NCBI GenBank assembly: GCA_021307315.1
Contig: JAJSPD010000026.1
Span: 1 to 64,000, forward strand
Origin: Bisporella sp. PMI_857
Lineage: Eukaryota > Ascomycota > Leotiomycetes > Helotiales > Helotiaceae
Length of the DNA stretch: 64,000 nt
Direction: 5' to 3'
Shown here: one piece after another, positions 1 to 11,484 of the stretch
How positions within the stretch are numbered: position 1 is the first letter of the stretch
Layout of the letters: each line of letters begins with the position of its first letter
Made by a program: the position numbers and the translations under genes
Notes under the pieces: generated by a model
Seen by the model: only the letters and a program-made list of their open reading frames with translations
Database searches by the model: none
What the model was told of the DNA's origin: nothing

Positions 1-2916
1 GAGTAAAGAAGAACGAAAACATACTAATAGAGACCGAATCATCACAATCCATAGCGAAATCGAGTATCCGAAAGTTATCCCCTATTAAGCCGTGAGCTTG
101 GCTTCCAAAAAAAATCAAAATCTTAGGGAGGCGCTCGCTTAAAAAGGGGTAGCATTATTTGATCTTACAAGACCTCCGTAGCTCTAGCAATAGTGTGGAA
201 AAAGTCAATAAAACTATTACCATTGTCATTTGGCATATATGGAATATCTAGCAATGTACCCCTCAGACTCGAACTTTGCTCGCCAGTTGAGCTGGCCAGA
301 GAGAGAATGTCCACCCTAGTCACTAGAAGACTGCTCGTTACTTCTCTAATCCAGCACGACAAATCAATCATAATCACATTGGATGTTTTTATCCTTGAAA
401 TTGAGCACTTACTCAAATCATAGTTTATATTTACATGCTATATCCTGTGCGATATTTAGATCTGAAACCCTTTGTTTACTTCGAGTACTTGAAGTACTCA
501 AAACCATCGAAGGAATGTAGGGACTTTGGACAGCATAAAAAATTTATCGCCTAACAATGATTTACAGAATCCACCTGACTCAATCGAATTGAGCAGATCC
601 CGGTGGGCGTACCACTGATGTCCAGATACAAATTTTGATAGCCTCAAGGAATGCCTTTGCAAGGTCATACATGGAATAGTAGACCGAAAGCCCAACCCAG
701 TAGATTGAGTCACTCTCCAGATAATAATAACCTTATACCTGTTCAGGACTTTCAATCCAAACCAAAGTCATCAAGGTAATCCAGTTACTGCCTGTTCCAC
801 TGCTCTTCGCCCGAGGACCGAAAGCCAATCTGAGAAACAAAGTGCGCGGAGGAAGACCAACCAACACCAAACTCGCCTACGTTCAAGGCGGATTTTCAAT
901 GAGTCAACATACCAAAGTGCAAGGCAACATCGAGGCGCGTCCAAGATGAACCAGAAGTCTTGTTTTGTTTTTTTTTGTTTTTTTTTGGGCCGTACCACAT
1001 CCTGCTGTGTGTCCAAATGATATCACCTCTGAATCAACCGCAGCCACCTTCACTCTCCGGGAAAAATACCCTGAATCACCAAGGACCGAAGCATTCGAAA
1101 GCATCATGGAAGGGGGGTTTTTCGCCTTCCTGTCTGTCACACATTCGCCACATTGCTGTCTTGAAAGGTTCGGGCCGTGGCATGCGTGACTTGGAAGGAA
1201 TCCAAGACAATGGACTTTAAAATCAGAACGTCATAACGGCAGACTGAAAAACAAACAGAGACACTATCGTTGTGCAGAAATCTTGCACAGCCACCCTTCG
1301 AGACTTTCTCTGCAACATGCAAAGTAGACATATTTCCACACACACACTACGCTAACGTTGTGCGCCGCGTGGAGCAAACCAGGGTTCATATTCCTATTCC
1401 AGGGTTTCTCCTGCTGCCTACGCTTTGTCCAGTCGGAAGCGGGCCTTCCTCCATGTGCGCCTTGCTCAAGCCTCCTTTTACAGTAGATGTGCTTTAATTT
1501 TACCTGAATCTCATTATTGTTGAACCAGCGTCCTACGTAAAAGACAATAAGGACTCGGATATACACGTTCCACGTGACCTATATAACGGTCATTGGATCA
1601 TGCAAGTGCAGCTGCAGCGGGAGAGCGGCGTAAGTGCGATAGTTCTACTCTAAGATCTAGTAAATTCTCCGACCCCAGGCTATAACCTGACGCATAAGAT
1701 GAAATCCCAGCCTCTGATCACAAACAACGGTTGTCGTACTACAGCGATACCCACAGCAGAGAGAAACCGGCTCATGGAACTAAATATTAACATCTTCAAA
1801 ATATGGTATTAAGTATTAACGGTTGTAAGTGGTAGTGATCCCTAGTCCCCCATGCCCGTGACCCCCGTGTATTTTTGGTGTGCCTGCCTTGATCAACTGC
1901 AAAGTGGTATCTTCAATCGGAAACCTCAAATGAACATGGCCATCCAAAGCCTGGACCCCGTCAAACACCGCCCTTCCCCACATGTAAATGCTATCGCACC
2001 CGAGCTAAAAAAAATATGGAATAAAAGGCAAGAAAGATATGATACACCAAAAACACCTCTCGGCTACAGTACAAGTAGAGCAGAGATCCCAAAGTCTTGG
2101 CGGGAAGAGATAGATCAAGGACTCTTATATTCGGTTCTGTGATTGAAGACCAAGGCAGACTTGCAGATAAGAGCACCCAGAACACCAGTTGTGCCTACGA
2201 AACAGGAAAATCTCAAAAGAAAGCAAGCGTACATGCCACACCCAGTAAATGCTTATACGAACGCCCCCCCATGCCTGGCCCCGCAAACAAAATGCTATGA
2301 TCTAGAAGGGCAATCCTCAGATAAGACAAGGAGATGGCCACCGTAGTATGAAAGATATTAGACAGAGATGGGGTTATGGTGTACGCAAGGGTGGCCAAAG
2401 CCTCCCGACCGTGTTGATGTATGTGTGTGAGTCAGATGGAGAAGCGATAGCAAGGTAGCTGAATAACTTCTTGATGATGATGAAATAGATAGTTGAGATG
2501 GAGGTGGGCCGGCGCGAAGTCGTCGAATCAGATGTGCGGTACTGATCGCCTCGTGATAGGTGGACTTAGACTGGTGTCTGGGCTTGCATTCTCCAGAGCA
2601 AGCTCTTTGCTAAGCAGTTGAGTGCGTCAATGCAGGATTGATTGATTTCGCATTCCTCGCACATCGACAATAAATGACCTGACCGACCGGTATGGCGTCG
2701 GAAGTGTTGTGCAGGTATTAAAATGGGGTGCAGAGGGCACCCAGGCAAGGGCGGGTGTGCATGTGAGGGAATACGAGATGCGCCTATTGTGTTATTGTTA
2801 GGGGAGGGTGGCCCGCCATGGCGCTAGTTTCGATGTGCGCATGACCAATGAACTCGACGACACCCTCACATACATTTCGAAACATGCTCTACACCCAATC
2901 ACACGCCAGCAACGAC
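1..2916. other. intergenic, no gene recognised
   Basis: Only short overlapping reading frames occur on both strands, none with a recognisable domain or a convincing splice chain. A T-rich tract with interspersed G lies at about 961-988. The right part lies downstream of the Medusa stop codon at 2917 and probably contains its 3' UTR. Confidence 0.5.
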
Positions 2917-5266
2917 TCACGTACGCGGCATCTGGTGACTCTGGCTGCTTTGCTGCTGCGAAGATAGCCCTCGAGAATTCCTGTTATCGCCCATCGACAC
3001 CGCTACATCGGCTGCACTTCGAGCATTCCCGTAGTTTAGTGACGGAGGATGAGATTGCGAGAGCGAGTGTGAGTGTGATAATGACTGCGATTGCGACTGT
3101 GGGGTTGAGCCTGGCCCAGAAGTGCCGCCGGCAGTCGCGGGTCCATTCTCGAGATAGTTCGACATATCCCAGGATCCTCGAGTGCTTTGACCACTAAGTT
3201 GACTAACTTGCTGATATTGCTGTGAGGCTGGCATGTGATGCTGATTTCCGTGCCATTGCCCTGATGCTTCCGGGGTTGGTTGTATAGGGACTGTCATACG
3301 CAGATCAGAAGGCGCATTTGGAAGTGTTGCCATCGACTTCTGGTAATGAGGGGAGATCACTCGTGTAGGATTATTACTTGCGTATACAGTAGATGTAGCC
3401 GAACCTGCTATCGAACGTGGAGAGACTGCTCCTTGATGTTCGTTCACGTAAGATATGCCAGCTGACGAGGCTTCAGTTGCATAACCAGTCGAGCTTACTG
3501 GAGTAAGGAGAGCCGGCGCAGGAGGCAATGTCGATGAGGGACTGGCAGACTAAGGGCTGTCAGCGCTTTGTTCTCAAAGTAGCTCAACATCTCTTTTACT
3601 CACGTATTTCCCAATAATCTTTTTCAATGCGCTGCAAAGGTCTTTCCAATGGAATACCTTAACGTCCTTCTCAATATTGCGAGGCTTGGGTGCAGGAAAT
3701 GCCATGATGACCTTGAAAAACTCCTCGCTGTCGGCCTTGCCCTTTGACACAGTAAGGGGCCGAAACCCTTCTAAGTTCCTTCGAATCCTATTCTTCTCTT
3801 CTACTGTAAATCGTGCTGCTACCAGTTGCTCTAATAGGTGAATCGTGTCTACGCTTGTCACAAAACACTCATTCTTTTCTTCCCAGTATATACAGCTAAT
3901 GCAGATACTGTTCGGCGGCCGCTCATCCGGGGAGACTGGCTGAAAAGTTGTAGTGATAGTGCTTCCTGACTGTGATCGTCTGAAGTGGACAAGTCGCCTC
4001 TTCGAATCCCATTCCTCCTCTGACCAATTTTGAGCCATTGAGTCAAGATCACCATTGATCTCTAATTTCGCCTTGTGAGGGTAGAGGGCATATGCGTTAA
4101 AGTGTGGGCCAGGTGGTGCTCCATGTGGTGTCGTTGCTGGGCTTGGCGTTTGCTGGAGCGTGGAGGTTCTGAATAATGGAGGATTCGCGCTAACAGCTGC
4201 TGGTGTAAGCCCAGACCTCAAATTTGCGCTGCTCGCGACAGCAGGGCTCTGAGATAGATTAGAGCCCACATTTGAATACGGGGGACTCCAGTTAGCCACC
4301 TGAGGAGACTGCGCCTTGATTTTGGGTGATGAGGTTGCGGTTGAATTCGGATAGCCATAATTAACGTGTCTGGATGGAGCTTGGCTTTGGTATGAAGCTG
4401 TCTGATTATATCGTGGTTGAGCAAAACTCTGGCCATATTGACCATTTCCTTGAAGGTATGGTGAGTAGGGGGTGGTTCCATCCGTTGGTGTGTAATTGTA
4501 GGGACTGTATTCCTCTTTAGGCCGTAGCTGCTGACTCGAAATACGTTTTATCGGGCTTCTCATCAAATCTGTTGAATCCGATGATATTTTCCTCTTCTTC
4601 GTCGCCTCTGGTGCTGGGACGTCTGTAGTATTGAGCGCATCAAGAAAAGCGAAGTCGCCTACATTCAATTTCGCTATCACATCCCCGTCCCCAGTCTCCA
4701 TGAACATTGAAACAGGCACTTGTGCTGAGTTCCAACGGGTTGCTGCAAACTGGGGAACCTCCGTAGACACTGTATATGTACAAGCAGCTCCTTGCTGGCT
4801 TAGCTTCGCCAGAGATGCTGAGCATTTTTGGTGACCGAACATCAAGAAGAAGCTGGGTGAGCTGGATGTCTGTAATTCGTACAATGAAGCGATGTACACA
4901 TAAAACTTCTCTCCACAGGCCCCTCTTGAAGGAGTGTACGAGCTAATCTCTGGTACAGGCGTGGAGCCGACATTCAGATACGGCCCTGCTTGGTCATCGA
5001 ATGTAGTACGACCCTGGTACGCCATTTGTGTCATAGTTGTGGGATTTTGATAAATTGGTGCTGTGGTAGACGCGGACGCAGCACCTTGCGAACCATACAC
5101 CTGCGTGGTGAAGTTGAACGATGCATCGGAAAAGGATCGACCATTGTCGAAGCCTGTTTAATATAAGACCGGGTTTAAAAGTGTAATGATGCGAGATTGA
5201 CAAAGAGATTGAGGCGGACTTACCATGGACGCTAGGAGGTGGTTGCGGTTTCCCGTAGGCAGACAT
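2917..5266 (-). CDS. medA: Medusa-type developmental regulator (MedA family)
   Basis: Three exons (5266-5224, 5153-3604, 3549-2917) give 741 aa; both introns (70 and 54 bp) are GT-AG and keep frame. The conserved block lies at about residues 400-531, running from RRLVHF through SICISCIYW, FVTSVDTI and KNRIRRNLEGFRP to IEKDVKVF and LKKIIGKY. I recognise this as the core of the fungal Medusa/Acr1/Ren1 family, which controls conidiophore and conidium development and works with the BrlA/StuA programme. The N-terminal third is moderately conserved-looking. A basic KKRK near residue 200 may be a nuclear signal. The C-terminal 200 residues are low complexity, rich in Ser, Gln, His and Pro. The start is the only ATG in frame before the first donor; the frame continues upstream without an ATG. 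Function is inferred from family knowledge. Confidence 0.85.
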
Positions 5267-5401
5267 GGAAATAAGATTCGGCGAGGAGCCTGCCCGAGCC
5301 ACGAGGGCTCCCTCGTACCCTTCCTCGTGTAGAGCTGCAGTTTCAGGTGATGCGTAGTTCTCGTCGAGAATGATGGGTCTGGTACAAGAGATATGTTCGG
5401 G

Positions 5402-5472
5402 CTGTAGAATATCAGTATGGTGACTCTGGCGTTGAGCTGGGATTTCAGGGACGCTGGGGATATAGAACTCAC
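5402..5472 (-). other. candidate 5' UTR intron of medA
   Basis: On the minus strand a GTGAGT donor at 5472 pairs with a TTCTACAG acceptor ending at 5402, 71 bp apart and upstream of the medA start codon at 5266. The size and splice signals match the coding introns. This suggests a spliced leader but is unproven without RNA data. Confidence 0.4.
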
Positions 5473-7855
5473 TTCGAACAGGCTATAAGTTGAATATGCC
5501 AGCTTGACGGTTTGGTAGAGCCAGAATGTATGATTAAGCAACCACAAAAACTCCAAGATCAGGGCAGCAGAACTGTTCGAAAGTCTAAACAATAATATTG
5601 ACTCGCTGAGGAAATGCTGGGCTCCTTGTCCATAGATTTTGACGCAGCTGGAGGTGTGAAAAGTTACTGCTTTAGGTTTGGAAACTTCGAAAGGTAGCCA
5701 AACAAACTGTTGTTGATATGGAGTCAGATAGCGGGTATTCCTCAAGCGATTTGAGTGAAGGCACTATCTGTTCTAATACGCCGACAGGCTCACCAGGTTT
5801 GAGACTGTTGATGAACTAGGAGCGACCCCGAGAGTTAAAACAAGTTGAGACTTTGGGGAAGCGTGTTAAATGTTGACGTCGCTGCGAATCCCTGCTTTCC
5901 AAATACCACAACTAATGGTCAAATTGCGGCGATGTGGTATGGGCAGGTTTCGGGAAGCTGAAACCAGAGGATAAAGTATAGAGCAGAGAGTTCTTTCCTA
6001 GAGTGTCATGAATAGATCAGCCGGTGGTCTACTTGAGAGATCGGCAAGCAAGTCAAAGGGATTCGTAGGCCAGCAGCAGAAAGATAACATGCAAGTCGAA
6101 GCACGTACTGGCTGCGGACAAAGAAATTGAAGCTTTTGATGCTTAACAAGATTTGACCGGGTTTCCAGAGGTTATGCAGCCACCCGTGGAGGCGACCTGT
6201 TCGCATGGGGGGTGTTAGAATAAGTTCATGCCGTCATGATCATGCTGGTAAAGTGCCGGTGACAGGATATGGAAGTAGGATTTTGTTTCGTTTGGAGGTG
6301 CGAGGAAACAGGCAGAATGGTACCGCATGCCAGAAATTGACATCCAGGATGTTGGAGGAGTGGTGGGAGGTGGAGGGGCGAGAGCAAGGTTGTTGCGGGA
6401 AGGGGGGTGGGCTCCTCTGACAAGTGCCTCGATAGCGCACAGATGACCGAACTCTGATTTTTCTATGGCCAAGGACGCAAGGGAGGAAGAATTTCAAAGA
6501 AAAATGGGTAGGGCTCACTCTTCTGAATTATAGTGGCGGTCCCGTATGCCGCCAGGAGCCCTTTTCTTTCTTGTGGAGGTAACTAGACAAGTGCTAGCTA
6601 GCTAACTACCAGCTAGTATCGACCGCCCTAGATATCAATATATTGCTGGGCAAACAGAGCGCAACAGCTTCGACCACAAGTCACCGCCACTGCTCTACGG
6701 CCTCTCGACCTCCTTAGCAGAAGAAACTAGAGACAGGAGTAGAAGCAGGACTTACAGTCTGCTACTGAAAGGCGAAAGCCAAGCCTCCAAAGCTGAACGA
6801 TCCAATGTGGTCACACCAAGCGAATGAAGTGTGCCGCTCCTCGAAAATGGCTGGGGCTAAGTATGGCGGACAGTGAGTGGACCCAGCCTGGCCCAGATGT
6901 ATTTTCGAAAAGTGTCTCTTCCTGCTTCTGGCAATATCGTGTATCCGTATATTGTATAGTAAGGTTTCCCAAAAAATAAATTTGTCTTGTCTCTGGTGAC
7001 TAGTCTGCTGCCGAAAATCTGCTAAAACCAGGAGAGTATTGGCAAGTCTTCGGTGCGGCTGTTGGAGAAAATCCGTTGGAATGGGGCAAACTTCGGCCGT
7101 GTTTGAGGCTCTAAAAGACGGTGTCTCTTGTGGCCACAATTCAAGCTGAATGACGGCGTGGAAACAACGAAACAACAGCAGGGTCCTCGGTGAAAGTATG
7201 TAGGATCTGCGCAAGGCAACTATTATGTAGGCAGAGTTGTATATTCGCCACCACAGAAAATTATTGTAGAAGGAGATCACCAATATTAAGTATTATTTTC
7301 GTTTCTGAGTCGGTAAGAGAATTTCAATCAAAAGAAAAGAAAGGCGCGTCGAGGATTGGTCGGGGAGCATTTGCCGTCACGGCACTTGACGGATTGTCAG
7401 GAGAAAGCCGTCTTCTCAAGTTCCAACCATATATGTTCCGGCCGTTTGGCATCTGCAGATATATCACTAGTCCTGCATCGATAGGTATGTTGTCGCAGCA
7501 GAGGGTTCTTGAGGACCGTGAAAATTTCGAGTATGATATTGAGTTAGGTGTTGGGTGAGGTTGGCGACTAGTACAGGGCTTTGCGGGCTTCGTTCAGCAG
7601 ACCAAGAGGGAAGTTGGCGTAGGCATCGGCGTAAGCTGGTCTAGGATGGACGTTGATTCGACAAAGGAGGGAACTGGCATCAGCCTTGGGGGGGAGAAAA
7701 AGAAGCAGTGACCAGTAAGTAGCAAGGAGCAAGGGCCTTCACTTCTTCATGTCAGAGCTCCGACCTCAGGAAGCTAGCTACAGTAACGAGTCGAGTTTTG
7801 CGGGCGAAAGAAGAAGAGGGGGGGGATGATGGGGGGGGGACAGGAGAGCACAGTG

Positions 7856-7858
<3 letters not shown>

Positions 7859-7888
<30 letters not shown>
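7859..7888. repeat. (AG)15 dinucleotide microsatellite
   Basis: Fifteen uninterrupted AG units, directly visible. Two G-runs of 8 and 9 lie just to the left (7818-7825, 7831-7839). Confidence 0.97.
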
Positions 7889-7892
<4 letters not shown>

Positions 7893-8605
7893 CTGAACAA
7901 CGCATCTCTCGTTCTTTGGGTTCTCCTTTCTGGTGAGCTTGGACTGAGCCTGAACTTAGAGCTTGAGCCCGAGCACTACGCAAAATCCAATTTTCTTCGG
8001 TTGTCAAGCTTTGTTTCTGGAGCTTTCCCGTTACGTGGACATGGGGGGGCTTTGCTGCGGCCTCTATTACGCTTGGCTCGCTGTATTTATAGCGCATCAG
8101 CCCCTGTAGCCGCACCCGAGCCGGAACATGACCTGGTCAATAATCTCCAGATTAAACTCTCAATAATCTTAGCACGATGCAAAGAGAAAAGTCAGGACAA
8201 TTAGGGACATAGGGGGAGGGTGTGCCTGTTGCGATGCGTACAACAAACAAATTAGCATGGAAAGAAGCGTTGATGAGCGAATAAATGAAATAAAATCCCT
8301 AGACTGAATTCCACGATGTAGCCATCATGCAATAGCTGGCCTGATATTGGGGGGTAGTTGCTTGCTTGCGTGCAGGTAGCGTCTGCAGCTGCTCCCGGGA
8401 CTCACTATTCGTTGAATCACAGGAATCATCAGCAAGGGGGAGGGGGGTAGGTGGTCGAGACTCTTTTGTTCGTGTTGTCCTCCATCGGAAAAATCATTGG
8501 CCCTGCGAAACCTAGCGGCGGCGAGAATCAATGCAAAATACCAGCCAAGCCGATGAGGGTTCTACGGCTTCACATTACGGGTCGCGAGTCTGATCCGTAT
8601 TGAAA

Positions 8606-8881
8606 ATGGCACACAAGCACATTACTTTATCGGTATACTCAGGATCAACTATGGATTTCGAAGCGGCGGCATTGTTGGAGATCAAAGATCATCTAGAATC
8701 CCCTCCCCAAACTTCCGCAGCATCCGAGCAGTGGTTGGATCACGCGCACTGGATGCTGCTCAGCAACATCTCACCCATTGATATCATGGGAGCAACTCTT
8801 GCCATCCCCCCCCCTCTCTCTCTCAGCTCTGATATAATACTTGAGGAGGTGTATCCTCGATTCTTTCCCGACGACGTATGA
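8606..8881 (+). CDS. hypothetical small ORF, 91 aa
   Basis: An ATG-initiated frame encodes 91 residues and ends just before a (CA)17 repeat. The composition is protein-like (Asp/Glu, Leu, Trp, Pro rich near the end), but I recognise no domain, signal peptide or membrane segment. It is isolated in a gene-poor interval. It may be a chance ORF. Confidence 0.2.
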   Translation: MAHKHITLSVYSGSTMDFEAAALLEIKDHLESPPQTSAASEQWLDHAHWMLLSNISPIDIMGATLAIPPPLSLSSDIILEEVYPRFFPDDV

Positions 8882-8909
8882 AAAATCCAAGGACCCGCCT
8901 CAGGCGTCT

Positions 8910-8911
<2 letters not shown>

Positions 8912-8945
<34 letters not shown>
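8912..8945. repeat. (CA)17 dinucleotide microsatellite
   Basis: Seventeen uninterrupted CA units, directly visible. Confidence 0.97.
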
Positions 8946-8946
<1 letters not shown>

Positions 8947-11446
8947 CTCCACAAACGATGACAGTGCTTAATACGATTAGTTCTCCGTTCCTTCGTATTG
9001 TGCCAAAACAAATTGAGAGCTGGACACCACTTTCTTGCCATTATTCGCTGCTACAATAAAATTATCCAGCAGCTAAACAGGACGAGTGTGTTCCAATGAA
9101 CGGCATTTACTGCTTGTGCAGCTGATCGTTACTCAACTAGCTTCGCGCTGCAGAAAACTATCCGCTTTAGGGGGGGGAGCATGTGCAAGCTTTCACCAAT
9201 ATTGTTATCTATTGCTATTGACGTCCATCAATTGACGCTTTTGATGATAGCATCTGTGGAGGTGCTCAGACAACGAATCACGATGGCAGATGATGCAGCA
9301 GCGATCGACACTTGGATGTCCTTTGCGGGTGTGTCAGCCCTCCTTACTGGACTTTATGCAGCAACAGGGGGCCACAGGGTCACAGTACATGTACAGTACT
9401 AGACAGTGGAGATATAGGAGTGGGAGTGGGAGGCTGGGAGAGCAACAGGCTTGCTCGGCTCAACTCCCGAAGCTTCACAGTGGTGCGCAAGCCCCCCAGG
9501 GTGTGTGCGCTTTTTTTTTCTTTATTTCTTGACTAGCTGGTCCGCATATTCCTATAGGACACACTTGTCCTCGTACACAACTGGGGTAGTGATACTTTGA
9601 TGCAAAATGTTCCTTCCAAGGCACAGAGGTACAACCTTCATTGGTGTCATGGAAAGGTACTCATCATATTTCCCAGAATAATCGCGAAAGAGGTAATCCG
9701 CATCATAATCGATGATGCGTAATACGTTGATTATTAGGTTATGGGCTTACATGAATTTTTAGGTTGCACCGCATTATGCGATCGCATTTTAATTTATCTT
9801 GCAGTCACAACCAACAAGTGAATGACGAACGGGCGAGAACTTTAAGCTTTTTGCCAGCGAGGCTTGGCTTAAACGAATGATATTTCGTAAATCAGCACCC
9901 TCTGCATCTTGTTATTCATCCTTCACTGTCAGACGTACTATGAATAGATGGGGCACACCTCCTTTTACCAGAGGCGTTAAGCCACATAGCAGCTGATGCA
10001 CACATTGCAATAATGCATTTTCCATCCGGCGAGTCCTGGCCGCCAAATGAATAATAGCCTTTCACAGCCACTCATCCTGCCATGGTTCGCCAGTCGTCAA
10101 ACATGTTTGATATATGTGGCTTGGGGTCGTGCCTATTCGGGAACTTTTAGGTGCTTTCTTCCCCAGCTCTTCAAATTGGTGTTTGGCGTGCCAGCTGAAA
10201 TTGCGGCGTGCATGGGTCTTTTCCTTGGGAATAGCTAGGTGCTTCGGGCTTGCACTGGTCGCAGATCACTGGAGATCCCATCTGCAAGGCACGATGCCGC
10301 GAAACATGGCGATGCCTACCAATCGCTTTCCGGTTCCTTTGCGGACGAGCCTCCAATATCAATCTCTACCTTTGTCTCCATCATCAGACCCATCTTTTTA
10401 GGCGATTCCATACTACGGCTAGGACACCACCAACGCTTTGCTGCTAAATGCTAAAAGATGCTTGAGTGATAAACTCGGCAGAGGCCGGCTCGCTCAGCCT
10501 GGTAGTTTGCCGCCGTCAATTAATCAATCTCGGGTATAGTTCATGCGCCACCAAATCCATTTTACCAAACCTTGCCTTCTTGGCATCTGCAGCTTCCTCT
10601 GAACTGAGCAGGTTCTCATACAAGTGACATCGAGGACTAGATCATCAACTATTGGAAGCTCCTTGCCTCGACTTAGATATTAAGAAGAAGATCTGCTGTA
10701 ATCATCAAAGAGTGTGTCACATTACCACCGAGTTACTTCCGTTGCACTGTTACAATGCAAGGTCCCTTAACCAACGAACGAACTCGATATGGGACGGGAC
10801 GGCCACGGTAACGACCGGAAGTAACGATCTATCACAAAGTAGCTTGTGGTTCTTCTAAGCCACAAAAGCCAACCTCGCCGTTATCAACACGGGCCCTATG
10901 TCGAGTTGACATGTGCTACTTGAACATCCTTTAATCCCAATGTTCTGCAAGCACAATTGAGCAACCATTATATTCAAATTTTTGTTTGATTCTACGAAAG
11001 TCTTCGTAAAAAAATTATTGTTTTGCTTTTGCTTGCCCTTCAAACCAACTGGGTATAATCCGGTCTAATCTAGGAGAACTTTGGGAGCAAGTGCCTGTGA
11101 AGCAGTAAGGCTGCATGCATGATGGGCACGGGCAGTAGCATTCAGACAATCAAAGGCTCGGCAAACTCCGGTCTCATCTCCTTTTCCCATTTGCCAAACT
11201 TCGGACCGGATACAGATTTGAATTGTTGGGGTGAGCTCCTGACATATAATCGAACCCCGAATTGCCCCAGAATCAACAGCATCATCCAATTCGTCGAGTC
11301 TTGTATGTGCCTTTTCGGTCTATTTGGGGGCCTTCCATAATGAGCCTAGGCTTGTGTAACTCGAGAAGATCCATCCATGGTTCTGGATCATCTCACACTT
11401 CGTTACCGGAAGCTTGGGATCCGGGGAAATTGCAATGCCTCTGCTG

Positions 11447-11484
<38 letters not shown>

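Larger units (their letters stand above)
5267..8200 (-). promoter_or_regulatory. medA upstream region / long leader
   Basis: No convincing coding sequence lies here. Read on the medA strand, the region contains a (CT)15 tract (7888-7859) and C-runs (7839-7831, 7825-7818). Pyrimidine-rich tracts often precede transcription starts in filamentous fungi, so the medA leader could be more than 2 kb long. The open frame at 5158-5745 minus begins at TTG, has no ATG of its own and overlaps the leader; I treat it as chance. Confidence 0.4.

Noticed and set aside
5158..5745. 195-codon open frame on the minus strand
   Set aside because: It begins at TTG, overlaps the medA leader and first coding exon in another frame, and has no domain.
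8912..8945. CA repeat as a possible telomeric or CRISPR-like array
   Set aside because: It is a simple dinucleotide microsatellite with no spacers and no TTAGGG units.
11210..11290. Possible tRNA B-box (GGTTCGATT) on the minus strand
   Set aside because: The flanking bases do not pair into a T-arm and no A-box or acceptor stem could be found.
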